Positions 36,200 to 43,716 of a stretch of DNA of 64,000 bases are shown here, piece after piece. The stretch comes from JAEZAA01 sp964514485 (GTDB taxonomy: Bacteria > Pseudomonadota > Gammaproteobacteria > Pseudomonadales > Oleiphilaceae): assembly GCA_964514485.1 (NCBI GenBank), contig CAZEWG010000011.1, positions 19,377-83,376 of the forward strand, read 5' to 3'. Made by a program: the position numbers and the translations under genes. The notes beneath the pieces are model-generated. The model saw only the letters and a list, made by a program, of their open reading frames with translations, ran no database searches and had not been told where the DNA came from. How positions within the stretch are numbered: position 1 is the first letter of the stretch; every line of letters starts with the position of its first letter.

Positions 36200-37153
36200 A
36201 TGTTGAACTTTCTACCATCTGCAGTCATCGGCATCATCAGCGCCCTCCTGCTGACCCTGAATACCCTGTTCTGGTGCACGTTCCTCTACATCCCTGCGAT
36301 CCTGAAGCTCATCATCCCCATTCACGGCTGGCGCGTACTCTGCACCAAAGTCATTATCTGGGTCTCTGAATGCTGGGTGGCCTGCAATAGCGGCTGGATG
36401 AAGCTGACCCAAAAAACAGAGTGGGACATCGAGGGCCTGGAAGGGCTTAATCATGAGGGCTGGTATCTGGTACTCAGCAATCACCAGAGCTGGGTTGATA
36501 TTCTGGCCCTGCAGCACGTCCTGAACCGCCGCGTTCCCTTTCTTAAGTTCTTCCTCAAGCAAGAACTGATCTGGGTGCCGATTATTGGCCTGGCCTGGTG
36601 GGGGCTGGATTTCCCCTTCATGAAGCGCTATTCGGCGGAATACCTGAAAAAACACCCCGAGATGCGCGGCAAGGATCTGGAAACCACGCGCCGGGCCTGT
36701 GAGAAGTTTCGTTATACACCGGTCAGCGTGATGAACTTCGTGGAAGGCACCCGTTTCACCCCCGCCAAACACGCCCAGCAGCAGTCACCCTATCGCCACC
36801 TGCTGAAGCCCCGCCCCAGCGGTACGGCGTTTGTGCTGGATATCATGGGGGACTACATCAAGACCCTGGTGGACGTCACCATTGTCTACCCCGACGGTCG
36901 CCCTTCGTTTATGGATTTTCTCTGTGGCAAGGTCAAACGGGTGCAGATCCGTATCCGTCAGGTTGCCATTCCGGCCACCCTGCGCAATCGCAACTACGGA
37001 GAGGACGAGCAATATCGGGAGGAGTTCAAACTCTGGCTGAACGGCATCTGGGAACACAAGGACCAGGTGATCGCCAGCCTGACCGCCCAGACCGCTCAGC
37101 CCCAGGCAGAAGACCGTCTTATTCCGGACAATGGTGCGCGTCCAGCTGAATAA
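36200..37153 (+). CDS. PlsC family acyltransferase (YihG-like)
   Basis: The 317-residue protein has an N-terminal membrane segment (about residues 8-35) followed by a PlsC-type acyltransferase domain. The catalytic motif is NHQSWVD (HX4D, about residue 94), and the substrate motif is FVEGTRF. The architecture resembles E. coli YihG, an inner-membrane acyltransferase of lysophosphatidic-acid type. It ends 35 bases inside the convergent DUF3301 gene. Confidence 0.87.
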   Translation: MLNFLPSAVIGIISALLLTLNTLFWCTFLYIPAILKLIIPIHGWRVLCTKVIIWVSECWVACNSGWMKLTQKTEWDIEGLEGLNHEGWYLVLSNHQSWVDILALQHVLNRRVPFLKFFLKQELIWVPIIGLAWWGLDFPFMKRYSAEYLKKHPEMRGKDLETTRRACEKFRYTPVSVMNFVEGTRFTPAKHAQQQSPYRHLLKPRPSGTAFVLDIMGDYIKTLVDVTIVYPDGRPSFMDFLCGKVKRVQIRIRQVAIPATLRNRNYGEDEQYREEFKLWLNGIWEHKDQVIASLTAQTAQPQAEDRLIPDNGARPAE

Positions 37154-37439
37154 GCTTGACCCGCCGGCCCTGCAAGACGATCACACCACCGTAGCGTTGC
37201 GCTCCGGTGGTGGTAAATTCAAAACTGTAACGACGCAAAAAGCCAAGCCGGCCATCTTCGCCTCGTACGGGGCGTAACTTACGCAACACCACACTGTCGT
37301 CCAAAAACGCTACGTCCATTCGCTGGCAATGAGCCCTGGCTGCCCGATAGGCAACCTCCTTGATCTCTCGGGCCACCCACCAGTAGGCCACGCCGGCTCC
37401 CAGAAGCAGCAGCCAGAATAACTTCGACAACGTTAGCAT
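37119..37439 (-). CDS. DUF3301 family small membrane protein
   Basis: This 106-residue protein has one N-terminal membrane segment (about residues 5-21) and a basic soluble part with AHCQRMDVAFLDDSVVLR and a YSFEFTTTGAQRY segment, typical of DUF3301. The function is unknown. The last 35 bases overlap the end of the acyltransferase gene on the other strand. Confidence 0.8.
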   Translation of the reverse strand: MLTLSKLFWLLLLGAGVAYWWVAREIKEVAYRAARAHCQRMDVAFLDDSVVLRKLRPVRGEDGRLGFLRRYSFEFTTTGAQRYGGVIVLQGRRVKLIQLDAHHCPE

Positions 37440-37533
37440 CAGGATATTTCCGGATAAGTTTTCACCCTATCCTACTACGGGGCCTGAACAACTACGAGAC
37501 TGATCCGTCACTCACCAGCCAGGCATCCACCCA

Positions 37534-38073
37534 TTAGCCCTTCCAGCTTTCCATCTCCACCTGTATGGAACGCTCCTGGTCGCTCACCCACACCTGGCCA
37601 TCTTGAATATTCACCTGCAACCGCATGGTGCGCTGGACAAACTGGGCCAGCTCTTGCAATGCCCCATCAGGCACAAACCAAATGCGTACGTTATCCAGCC
37701 GTGCCACTTTATTGTGGAGCTGATCCCACCAGATCTGGGCTCCCCGCCCTCCATAGGCGTAAACCGCCACAGTCGCCGCACGATGACTGGCGCGCTTGAT
37801 CCGCCGCTCGTCGGGCAAGCCCACCTCGACCCAAAGCTGAACTTCATCGGACAGATTACGGGACCAAAGGTCGGGCTCCTCATCCGTGCTCAACCCTTTG
37901 GTAAAACTCAGCTGCTCGTCGGCATGCAGGGCAAAGGCCAGCAGGCGTAACATCATCCGCACCTCTGTTTCCGAGGGGTGCTGAGCGATCGTCAGGTTAT
38001 GGGTGTGATAGTAGTGCCGATCCATATCGGCCACTTGCAACTCTGCTTTATAAATGGTCGCCTTCAAGGCCAT
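37534..38073 (-). CDS. yaeQ: YaeQ family protein
   Basis: This 179-residue protein is close to E. coli YaeQ in pattern and length. It starts MALKATIYKAELQVADMDR, and has HPSETEVRMMLRLLAFAL, DEEPDLWSRNLSD and VGLPDERRIKRA. YaeQ has a nuclease-like (PD-(D/E)XK-type) fold and no settled function; it was first linked to haemolysin expression. It stands alone. Confidence 0.93.
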   Translation of the reverse strand: MALKATIYKAELQVADMDRHYYHTHNLTIAQHPSETEVRMMLRLLAFALHADEQLSFTKGLSTDEEPDLWSRNLSDEVQLWVEVGLPDERRIKRASHRAATVAVYAYGGRGAQIWWDQLHNKVARLDNVRIWFVPDGALQELAQFVQRTMRLQVNIQDGQVWVSDQERSIQVEMESWKG

Positions 38074-38274
38074 GGTTAATGCACTCGATTTATTGACATA
38101 AAGCCGGCACCCGAACAGGCGTCATCACCCGGCAAACCCTGAACCATCTTGCGACCTGATGCACGCAGCTACCCTACAGCCAAACCAAGCTGCAACGGCG
38201 TGTCTGAGAAGAAAGAAGGAACCGAGAGGCTGGGCAGCCTTCCCGAGAACGCTGCGCCAGACAAGGGTGAGTAT

Positions 38275-38898
38275 TTAAGCGGATTCCACCGCCGCGGCCA
38301 AGTGTTGCTTTTGCCACCGGTAGACCCGCATGGGAGGGGCATTCAACACTTCCAGCTCCACTTCTGGCCGGCCGAACAGTCGTCGCCCCAACTGCCCAAC
38401 CCGACTGCGGAACTGGTAGGCAATAAAACGTCCCCGGGGACTCAGGCACGACCAGACCTCCCGCAGGATCCGCAGCCCCAGCTCATCCGACATGGTCGAA
38501 AATGGGATACCCGACACCACCGCATCCGGACTCGGCAACCCATAGCGGCGCAGAATATCGCCAATCTGCTCCGCACTGCCATGGTGGACGATTAAGCGGG
38601 CATCGGGCTCGGCCCTGAGCAAGGAGACAAACTCGGGGTCGAGTTCAATGGCCAGCAGCCGCCCATTCGCCGGCAAGGCATCGAGGATCGCCCGGGTCGT
38701 GCCTCCGGTGCCCGGCCCCAGTTCAACCACCACTTTGGCGTTGGCAATCCCTGCCACATCGACAATGCGCTGCTCTAAAAATCGCGAGCTTGGAATGACC
38801 GAACCGACCGATTTGGGACGGCGAAGAAAGCCCAGAAAAAAAGCCAGTCCTTGACGTGGCCGGGATTGTACCTTCCGCAGAGCTGTTCCATTCCCCAT
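38275..38898 (-). CDS. Class I SAM-dependent methyltransferase (phospholipid N-methyltransferase-like)
   Basis: The 207-residue protein has an N-terminal FFLGFLRRPKSVGSVIPSS segment and the SAM-binding glycine loop VVELGPGTGGTT (about residues 56-68), followed by LAIELDPEF. A GIPFSTM motif takes the place of the catalytic NPP-type motif. The order resembles bacterial PmtA-type phospholipid methyltransferases and KsgA-like proteins. The substrate is not shown by the sequence. It is monocistronic. Confidence 0.75.
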   Translation of the reverse strand: MGNGTALRKVQSRPRQGLAFFLGFLRRPKSVGSVIPSSRFLEQRIVDVAGIANAKVVVELGPGTGGTTRAILDALPANGRLLAIELDPEFVSLLRAEPDARLIVHHGSAEQIGDILRRYGLPSPDAVVSGIPFSTMSDELGLRILREVWSCLSPRGRFIAYQFRSRVGQLGRRLFGRPEVELEVLNAPPMRVYRWQKQHLAAAVESA

Positions 38899-39006
38899 GA
38901 TTGTAAATTCCTTCTACCTGTCATCAACGTAAACCTGGCCTGGCTACCAGACCCTCTTTAACGAAAGATGCTCGTCCCTTACACCTCATGACTCTGCCTG
39001 AGCAGC

Positions 39007-39061
39007 GCCTCTCCCCTCGCCCTTTCCGGCAATACCCCCTGAGGGCCTTCAGCTTGTCGAG
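39007..39061. repeat. 55-bp repeat, left copy at an assembly gap
   Basis: It is identical to 39162-39216 and directly abuts the N run. Exactly 55 bases match, as expected from a k-mer overlap of contig ends. It also contains an imperfect palindrome around CTGAGGGCCTTCAG. Confidence 0.85.
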
Positions 39062-39161
39062 NNNNNNNNNNNNNNNNNNNNNNNNNNNNNNNNNNNNNNN
39101 NNNNNNNNNNNNNNNNNNNNNNNNNNNNNNNNNNNNNNNNNNNNNNNNNNNNNNNNNNNNN
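39062..39161. other. Assembly gap, 100 N
   Basis: An N run of standard length between identical 55-base flanks. Confidence 0.95.
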
Positions 39162-39216
39162 GCCTCTCCCCTCGCCCTTTCCGGCAATACCCCCTGAGGG
39201 CCTTCAGCTTGTCGAG
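39162..39216. repeat. 55-bp repeat, right copy at an assembly gap
   Basis: The second copy of 39007-39061, directly after the N run. Confidence 0.85.
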
Positions 39217-39347
39217 CATTCCTGCATCTGCTTGCATACCTGGCACGGAAATGTTCCGCGTCGTAATCACACAGCCCAATCAAGACAACGCATTGTCTAT
39301 TACAGGAATAATGGACAAACCGATGCTGATAGCAAACACGCAACGGT

Positions 39348-39935
39348 TTATTCCGCTCGCCACCAAAGACGCCAGGGCGCATCCCGGTGCTCCGGCAAGG
39401 CATAGTCGATCCCGATTCGAGGCCCCGCCTGGACCTGCCCTGGCCGAGGAACCAAATGGGATTCAATCCAAAGTTCCTGGCCCAGGCTCAAATCCCAGCC
39501 ATTGAACTCCTGCTTCACCGCCAACGCCTGGCAAAGTTTACCCGGCCCATCGGCGAGCTGGGTTTTCCGACCGCGCAATTGTTCCATCCACTCCCGCCCC
39601 CGCACTGGCCGCATGGCCCGGATCAGCACCGCGCCAGCCACCCCGGCGGGGGAGGTCACCACATTGAGCATCCAATACATGCCATAGACCAGATACACAT
39701 AGGCCCGCCCGGGCTCCCCGAACATGACGGCATTGCGAGCCGTTTGGCCCCGGCTGGCATGACTGCCGGTGTCACCGTCACCGAAGTAGGCCTCAACCTC
39801 CGTGATCACCCCCTCCAGACGCTGCCCGGCATATTCCCGCACCAGTTTTTTGCCCAGCAAATCCCGGGCGACCTCTAGTGGATCACGCCGATAGAAGCTT
39901 GAAGGTAGCGGCTGAGGCACCCCTTGATTTTGCAT
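39348..39935 (-). CDS. 3-methyladenine DNA glycosylase (Mpg/AAG family)
   Basis: This enzyme removes alkylated purines such as 3-methyladenine from DNA. The 195-residue protein has the family patterns VARDLLGKKLVR, ITEVEAYFGDGDTGSHAS (substrate pocket and catalytic Glu), and YVYLVYGMYWMLNVV. The start is chosen at 39935 (MQNQGVP); an upstream ATG at 39974 would overlap the previous gene by 23 bases and add a basic, unconserved tail. It follows a DUF3565-DUF1971 gene on the same strand, likely in one operon. Confidence 0.92.
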   Translation of the reverse strand: MQNQGVPQPLPSSFYRRDPLEVARDLLGKKLVREYAGQRLEGVITEVEAYFGDGDTGSHASRGQTARNAVMFGEPGRAYVYLVYGMYWMLNVVTSPAGVAGAVLIRAMRPVRGREWMEQLRGRKTQLADGPGKLCQALAVKQEFNGWDLSLGQELWIESHLVPRPGQVQAGPRIGIDYALPEHRDAPWRLWWRAE

Positions 39936-39951
39936 CGAGCCCAATCTCCGG

Positions 39952-40419
39952 TTATGACGGCCTTTGCGGGCCATAATATTCCAGAATAAAGCTGGGTGGC
40001 GGGTCAGATTCGATGGAGTAGAGCACTTCCGGCGGAATCACCAACTCGGCCAGGGGAGTTGCGATCAAACGGTTGCCCAGCGGCTCTCCCAGATGACAGA
40101 TCAGCTGCCCCTCCTGCACCAGAATCCGGGTCCAGACTCCCGCCTGAGTGGCAAGCCCGGCCCGCAGCTCTGGCGGCATATCACCATCGCGACATTCCAG
40201 GTGCTGCAAAAGCACCAGATGATCGGGCAACTCCAGACGATCACATCGCACGCAGTTCAGCCCACTGCCCAACATGGCATCGCGCCCGGCCTGGGTAATC
40301 ACCCAGGGACGATTCACAAAAGGAGGCTGGTGTCGCACATGCTGCCCATGCTGACAGCTTAACAGAGCAACCCAATCCCCTTCTTCATCCAGGTAATAAT
40401 CAATGATGGTGCGCTGCAT
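39952..40419 (-). CDS. DUF3565 plus DUF1971 (TehB/YeaR-like) two-domain protein
   Basis: This 155-residue protein seems to join two small domains. The N-terminal part has MQRTIIDYYLDEEGDWVALL, CQHGQHVRHQPPF and NCVRCDR, the DUF3565 pattern with likely metal-binding Cys and His. The C-terminal part has QAGVWTRILVQEGQL and a cupin-like run, as in DUF1971 (YeaR/TehB-like) domains linked to nitrate or tellurite stress. ATG 40419 follows GGGAGGGAGC, so the open frame further upstream is not used. The gene lies ahead of a DNA glycosylase. Confidence 0.72.
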   Translation of the reverse strand: MQRTIIDYYLDEEGDWVALLSCQHGQHVRHQPPFVNRPWVITQAGRDAMLGSGLNCVRCDRLELPDHLVLLQHLECRDGDMPPELRAGLATQAGVWTRILVQEGQLICHLGEPLGNRLIATPLAELVIPPEVLYSIESDPPPSFILEYYGPQRPS

Positions 40420-40589
40420 GCTCCCTCCCTGAACCCGTCGGGCCAATCATGACGGCCTTGGCGATATTGTGGCATTCGGCCCCCGAACCTGACCAGGCAC
40501 CGCACAAGCAGGATATTTGAAGGGTAATCCCTTGAGAGACAACCCTGGCAGAAGGTGAGCCGGAGGGTAGCAGGCTCTAGCGCCAGGAC

Positions 40590-40952
40590 TTAGTCCCGAG
40601 GTGCTCGCGGTGAGAGGGTCTGCACAGCCTCAAGCAGGGCTTGCCGGTTATAGCCGTGAAGAACCCGGCCCTTCACCACCACTAAGGGTGCCGCCAGGCC
40701 GCCCAGCGCCTCAAACTTGCGCAAACCTTCCTCCGATTGGTGAAGGTCGTATTCGAAGAAGGCCACCTGCTGTTCCTCGAGCAATTGACGGGCCTGATCA
40801 CAACCCCGGCACGGCTCCATGGCGAACAGCACGACCTCATAATCCGGATGGGGATGAAGCCCGGGCGACGGCGCAAAGCGCTGATACAGCCAGCTCCCCA
40901 AGTGCCAAAGCAGCAGGAAAGCCAAGACCGCAAACGTCGCCCGAAACTTCAT
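40590..40952 (-). CDS. Membrane-anchored glutaredoxin-like protein
   Basis: This 120-residue protein has a hydrophobic N-terminal segment (about residues 6-22) that could be a signal or anchor, followed by a thioredoxin-fold domain with the redox motif CRGC in MEPCRGCDQARQLL. Then come YDLHQSEEG and a cis-proline-like LAAPLVVV. The CXXC would face the periplasm if the segment is a membrane anchor. The role is not known. A DUF4870 gene precedes it on the same strand, 27 bases upstream. Confidence 0.75.
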   Translation of the reverse strand: MKFRATFAVLAFLLLWHLGSWLYQRFAPSPGLHPHPDYEVVLFAMEPCRGCDQARQLLEEQQVAFFEYDLHQSEEGLRKFEALGGLAAPLVVVKGRVLHGYNRQALLEAVQTLSPRAPRD

Positions 40953-40979
40953 AGTCTTTAAAACCTGGCCAACTCGATG

Positions 40980-41333
40980 TTAAAACATCCAGCGGGTCGG
41001 ATTGCTGACCGGCTCTTGTTTTTCCAGCGCTTGCATTCCCTTCACACAGCGGACAATCCACCAGATCAGCGTGAACAGCAAGACCAGGAAACCAATCAGC
41101 ACCGCCGACAGAATCATTCCGATCACACCATACAACATGCCGATCCAGAAGGTCCGGATCTGGAACTGATAGTGACTTTTGACCCAATCAGCCGCTTCGC
41201 CGCGATTGATATAGGCCATGATCACACCCACCAGAGTGGTGATCCCCAGCACAACGCCGACCAGATACAAAATGTAGATAATCCGCGCGTTGGACGATCC
41301 CGCCATAACGGGTGTGGATGAAGCTTCACTCAT
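40980..41333 (-). CDS. DUF4870 family membrane protein
   Basis: This 117-residue protein has three to four membrane segments. The pattern KSHYQFQIRTFWIG between segments is typical of DUF4870 (also seen as the motif with QIRTFW). The function is unknown. It is probably cotranscribed with the glutaredoxin-like gene behind it. Confidence 0.8.
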   Translation of the reverse strand: MSEASSTPVMAGSSNARIIYILYLVGVVLGITTLVGVIMAYINRGEAADWVKSHYQFQIRTFWIGMLYGVIGMILSAVLIGFLVLLFTLIWWIVRCVKGMQALEKQEPVSNPTRWMF

Positions 41334-41544
41334 AACGACCTCTTAATCATTGACTGTTGAACCCGCGGTGACAGACACCATCAGTGACGGCCCCCATGCA
41401 AGTGTATGCGCTCCTGACGGTTTGTAAATGAGCACTTAAGCATTTGACACTTTTTCATAACCCCGGAGTTGAGTATGCTGGGATCCAGTGACAGAGACGC
41501 TTATTTGCAACCCATTCCTTAAACAGGTCCAGAGGAGCACGGCG

Positions 41545-42030
41545 TTGGCCCAGAGTAAATCGTCGGCCTCATTGCCATCCGTGGAGCAGCACCGCAAGGC
41601 ACTGACCCGGCTGCACCGTTTTGCCCACCTCATGGACAGCCGATTTCGTATTCCGGGCCTCGGAGTGCGCCTGGGATGGGACGGCATCATTGGCTTGATT
41701 CCCGGCATCGGGGATCTGCTGGGCGCCATTTTGTCCGGCTATGTCGTCCTTGAAGCCCTACGCCTTAAAGCGCCCAAGTCCCTGATCGGACGCATGGGCG
41801 TCAACATTGTCATTGAGACGCTGGGTGGCCTGCTGCCGATTCTGGGAGACCTGTTCGATATCTACTGGAAAGCCAACCAGCGCAACGTTCAGTTGCTTGA
41901 GGGCTATATCGAGAAGCGACTGAGGCCACCACGCCAAAAGCACCCGGGCCCCATGGTCTGGGTTTTGGTGGCGGCATCAACGGCCTGTGCCATTTATCTG
42001 ATGCTGATCTACACCGGCAGGTTATCCTGA
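41545..42030 (+). CDS. DUF4112 family membrane protein
   Basis: The protein has the DUF4112 signature: HRFAHLMDSRFRIPG, then DGIIGLIPGIGDLLGAI and ETLGGLLPILGDLFDIYWKA. A last membrane segment ends it. The function is unknown. The start is uncertain: TTG 41545 has a good AGGAG at 41533-41537 (161 residues), while the frame is open to a GTG at 41488 (180 residues). It precedes the ECF sigma gene on the same strand. Confidence 0.78.
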   Translation: MAQSKSSASLPSVEQHRKALTRLHRFAHLMDSRFRIPGLGVRLGWDGIIGLIPGIGDLLGAILSGYVVLEALRLKAPKSLIGRMGVNIVIETLGGLLPILGDLFDIYWKANQRNVQLLEGYIEKRLRPPRQKHPGPMVWVLVAASTACAIYLMLIYTGRLS

Positions 42031-42056
42031 GCCCCAGCTATTTTTTTCGCGGGGAG

Positions 42057-42084
42057 TGATCCAAACCTGAAACCTTCTCGTATA
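42057..42084 (+). promoter_or_regulatory. ECF11-type promoter upstream of the sigma gene
   Basis: TGATCC (42057-42062) and CGTATA (42079-42084) are separated by 16 bases. From memory, this matches the -35/-10 pattern TGATCC-N16-CGTA of the RpoE/ChrR (ECF11) group. Its place ahead of the sigma gene suggests autoregulation. Confidence 0.6.
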
Positions 42085-42193
42085 GTCAGAAACGGATCGA
42101 ATAATAATAAACAATCATCTTTAAACTCTTTTGCAACGTGCCGGTCATATCAGTGTCATCACACTGCCAAAGGGCACTTGAGTGCTTAAGAGA

Positions 42194-42943
42194 ATGGATG
42201 AAACAGGAACGCACCGCATGCGCGGAAATGAAAGGACTTTCGTGTGGGAAACCAGCAGCAAGGAGCTCACCTCTGCCCTCCCCCCAGAGAACAACTGCAT
42301 CAACCCTTGCCAGAGTCTGGCGGAGGCGGATTTTTGTGCCGAGCCCGCAGACAATACCGTACCGCTAAAACCCCGAGAGCCGGAGCCCCAGGACCCTTTT
42401 GCCCAAGACATGGAGCTGGTAGCCACTGCCCGGGATCGACAGGCCTATACGCGAATCTTCCGTCACTTCGCGCCTCGGTTAAGGGCCTTTTGCCGGCGCC
42501 AGATGGAAAACGACCAACAGGCCATGGAACTGGTTCAGGAAACCATGCTGGTGATCTGGAACAAAGCCCATCTGTACGATGCCTCACGGGCGTCCACCAC
42601 CACCTGGATCTACCGGATTTGCCGGAACCTGCGCTTTGACATGCTGCGCAAACAACTGCACCTGAAAGATGAAATCAGCGCCGATGACCTCTGGCCCTCC
42701 CTGGAGGCCGCGGGCCTGGTCAGCACTCCGGGCGGGCTTTATCACCAGGTGGCCGCCGACCAGGTATTCCGGTATTACCTGAAACTCCCACCCGCCCAAC
42801 AGGAAATCGTTCGCATGCTGTATCTGGAAGAAAAGTCCCACCAAGAGGTGGCCGACGAGTTGGATATTCCGCTGGGGACAGTAAAATCACGCGTAAGATT
42901 AGCCATCAATCGACTCAAGCAGCTCACAGACAGCCATGATTAA
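42194..42943 (+). CDS. ECF sigma factor of the RpoE/ChrR group
   Basis: This is an extracytoplasmic-function sigma factor. Region 2 reads FRHFAPRLRAFCRRQ through MELVQETMLVIWNKA, and region 4 reads LPPAQQEIVRMLYLEEKSHQEVADELDIPLGTVKSRVRLA. The next gene encodes a ChrR-type anti-sigma. The 249-residue form is longer than most ECF sigmas because of an N-terminal stretch of about 70 residues with no known domain; the start may be later (ATG 42218 or 42410). In Rhodobacter this pair responds to singlet oxygen. The end overlaps the next gene by 8 bases. Confidence 0.87.
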   Translation: MDETGTHRMRGNERTFVWETSSKELTSALPPENNCINPCQSLAEADFCAEPADNTVPLKPREPEPQDPFAQDMELVATARDRQAYTRIFRHFAPRLRAFCRRQMENDQQAMELVQETMLVIWNKAHLYDASRASTTTWIYRICRNLRFDMLRKQLHLKDEISADDLWPSLEAAGLVSTPGGLYHQVAADQVFRYYLKLPPAQQEIVRMLYLEEKSHQEVADELDIPLGTVKSRVRLAINRLKQLTDSHD

Positions 42944-43631
42944 ACACCACCCCTCCACAGCCGTTCTGCAGGCCCATGCGCTGGGAGAGCTGTCCGACGG
43001 TTTTGCCCTGGCGGTAGCCACCCATATCAGCTTGTGCCCCAGCTGCCAGGCTACCTACGACCAATTCGAAGCCTCCACCTCGGAGCAGCTGTTGATGCCG
43101 GACGTCACCGATGCTCCCCTGGATGGCCATCTCGACGAAATCCTGCAAAGCATCCTGAACGAGCAGGTTCATCCGGAGCTGCGAGACCGGCGTGCCACGC
43201 CGCGCTCCACAAAGCTTCATGTTAACGGCGAGGCTTTTGAGATCCCCTGGCCCCTGCAGCGGATCGCCGGCAAAATTCGTAGCTGGGAGCAACTCAGTGA
43301 GCGGGTGCATATCGCTTCCCTCTCCCTGGAGAGCGAAGCCCACCGTGTGAGCTTTCTCTATGTGTGCGCTGACAGTGAAGTGCCCGCTCATGTGCTGGAA
43401 AAGAATGAGCTCACCATGATCCTGGCGGGTAGCCTGTACGACCCACACGGCCAGTACCAGGCGGGAGACTTTATCGTCACGGCGCCGAACGACCACCACA
43501 GCCCCAGCACCAAACGTCACGAAAGCTGCCTGTGCCTGAGCGTTCTGTCAGAGCCGTTACGACTCAACAGCAGCCTGGCCCAGCACCCTCTGCCTTACTT
43601 CAACCCGCTGCGTCGCGCAGCCCGGGAGTAA
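42936..43631 (+). CDS. ChrR-type zinc anti-sigma factor
   Basis: ChrR holds the ECF sigma inactive until singlet oxygen or a similar stress. The 231-residue protein has the N-terminal zinc site of the ZAS domain: H4/H5, H30, C34 and C37 in HISLCPSC. The C-terminal cupin-like domain (about residues 140-210) keeps H152, E158 and H187/H188 but has L154 where the second histidine of HxHx3E is expected. It overlaps the sigma gene by 8 bases, and a strong terminator follows. Confidence 0.85.
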   Translation: MIKHHPSTAVLQAHALGELSDGFALAVATHISLCPSCQATYDQFEASTSEQLLMPDVTDAPLDGHLDEILQSILNEQVHPELRDRRATPRSTKLHVNGEAFEIPWPLQRIAGKIRSWEQLSERVHIASLSLESEAHRVSFLYVCADSEVPAHVLEKNELTMILAGSLYDPHGQYQAGDFIVTAPNDHHSPSTKRHESCLCLSVLSEPLRLNSSLAQHPLPYFNPLRRAARE

Positions 43632-43648
43632 GCGCCCCCCTGAAAGAG

Positions 43649-43686
43649 AAAAGCGCGCCGAATCCAAAAGACTCGGCGCGCTTTTT
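43649..43686. terminator. Bidirectional terminator between the anti-sigma and flgT genes
   Basis: AAAAGCGCGCCGA (43649-43661) pairs with TCGGCGCGCTTTTT (43673-43686). The stem has A-rich and T-rich flanks, so it works on both strands for the convergent genes. Confidence 0.85.
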
Positions 43687-43716
43687 AACAGACTCACGAT
43701 CACTCAGGCCACTGGC

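Larger units (their letters stand above)
38899..39347. other. Intergenic region broken by an N gap
   Basis: This region of about 449 bp includes the N run 39062-39161. The 55 bases directly before the N (39007-39061) equal the 55 bases directly after it (39162-39216). Open frames crossing the N are not supported as genes. Confidence 0.6.

Noticed and set aside
38924..39466. Open reading frames crossing the N run at 39062
   Set aside because: They are artefacts of the duplicated flank and overlap the glycosylase gene.
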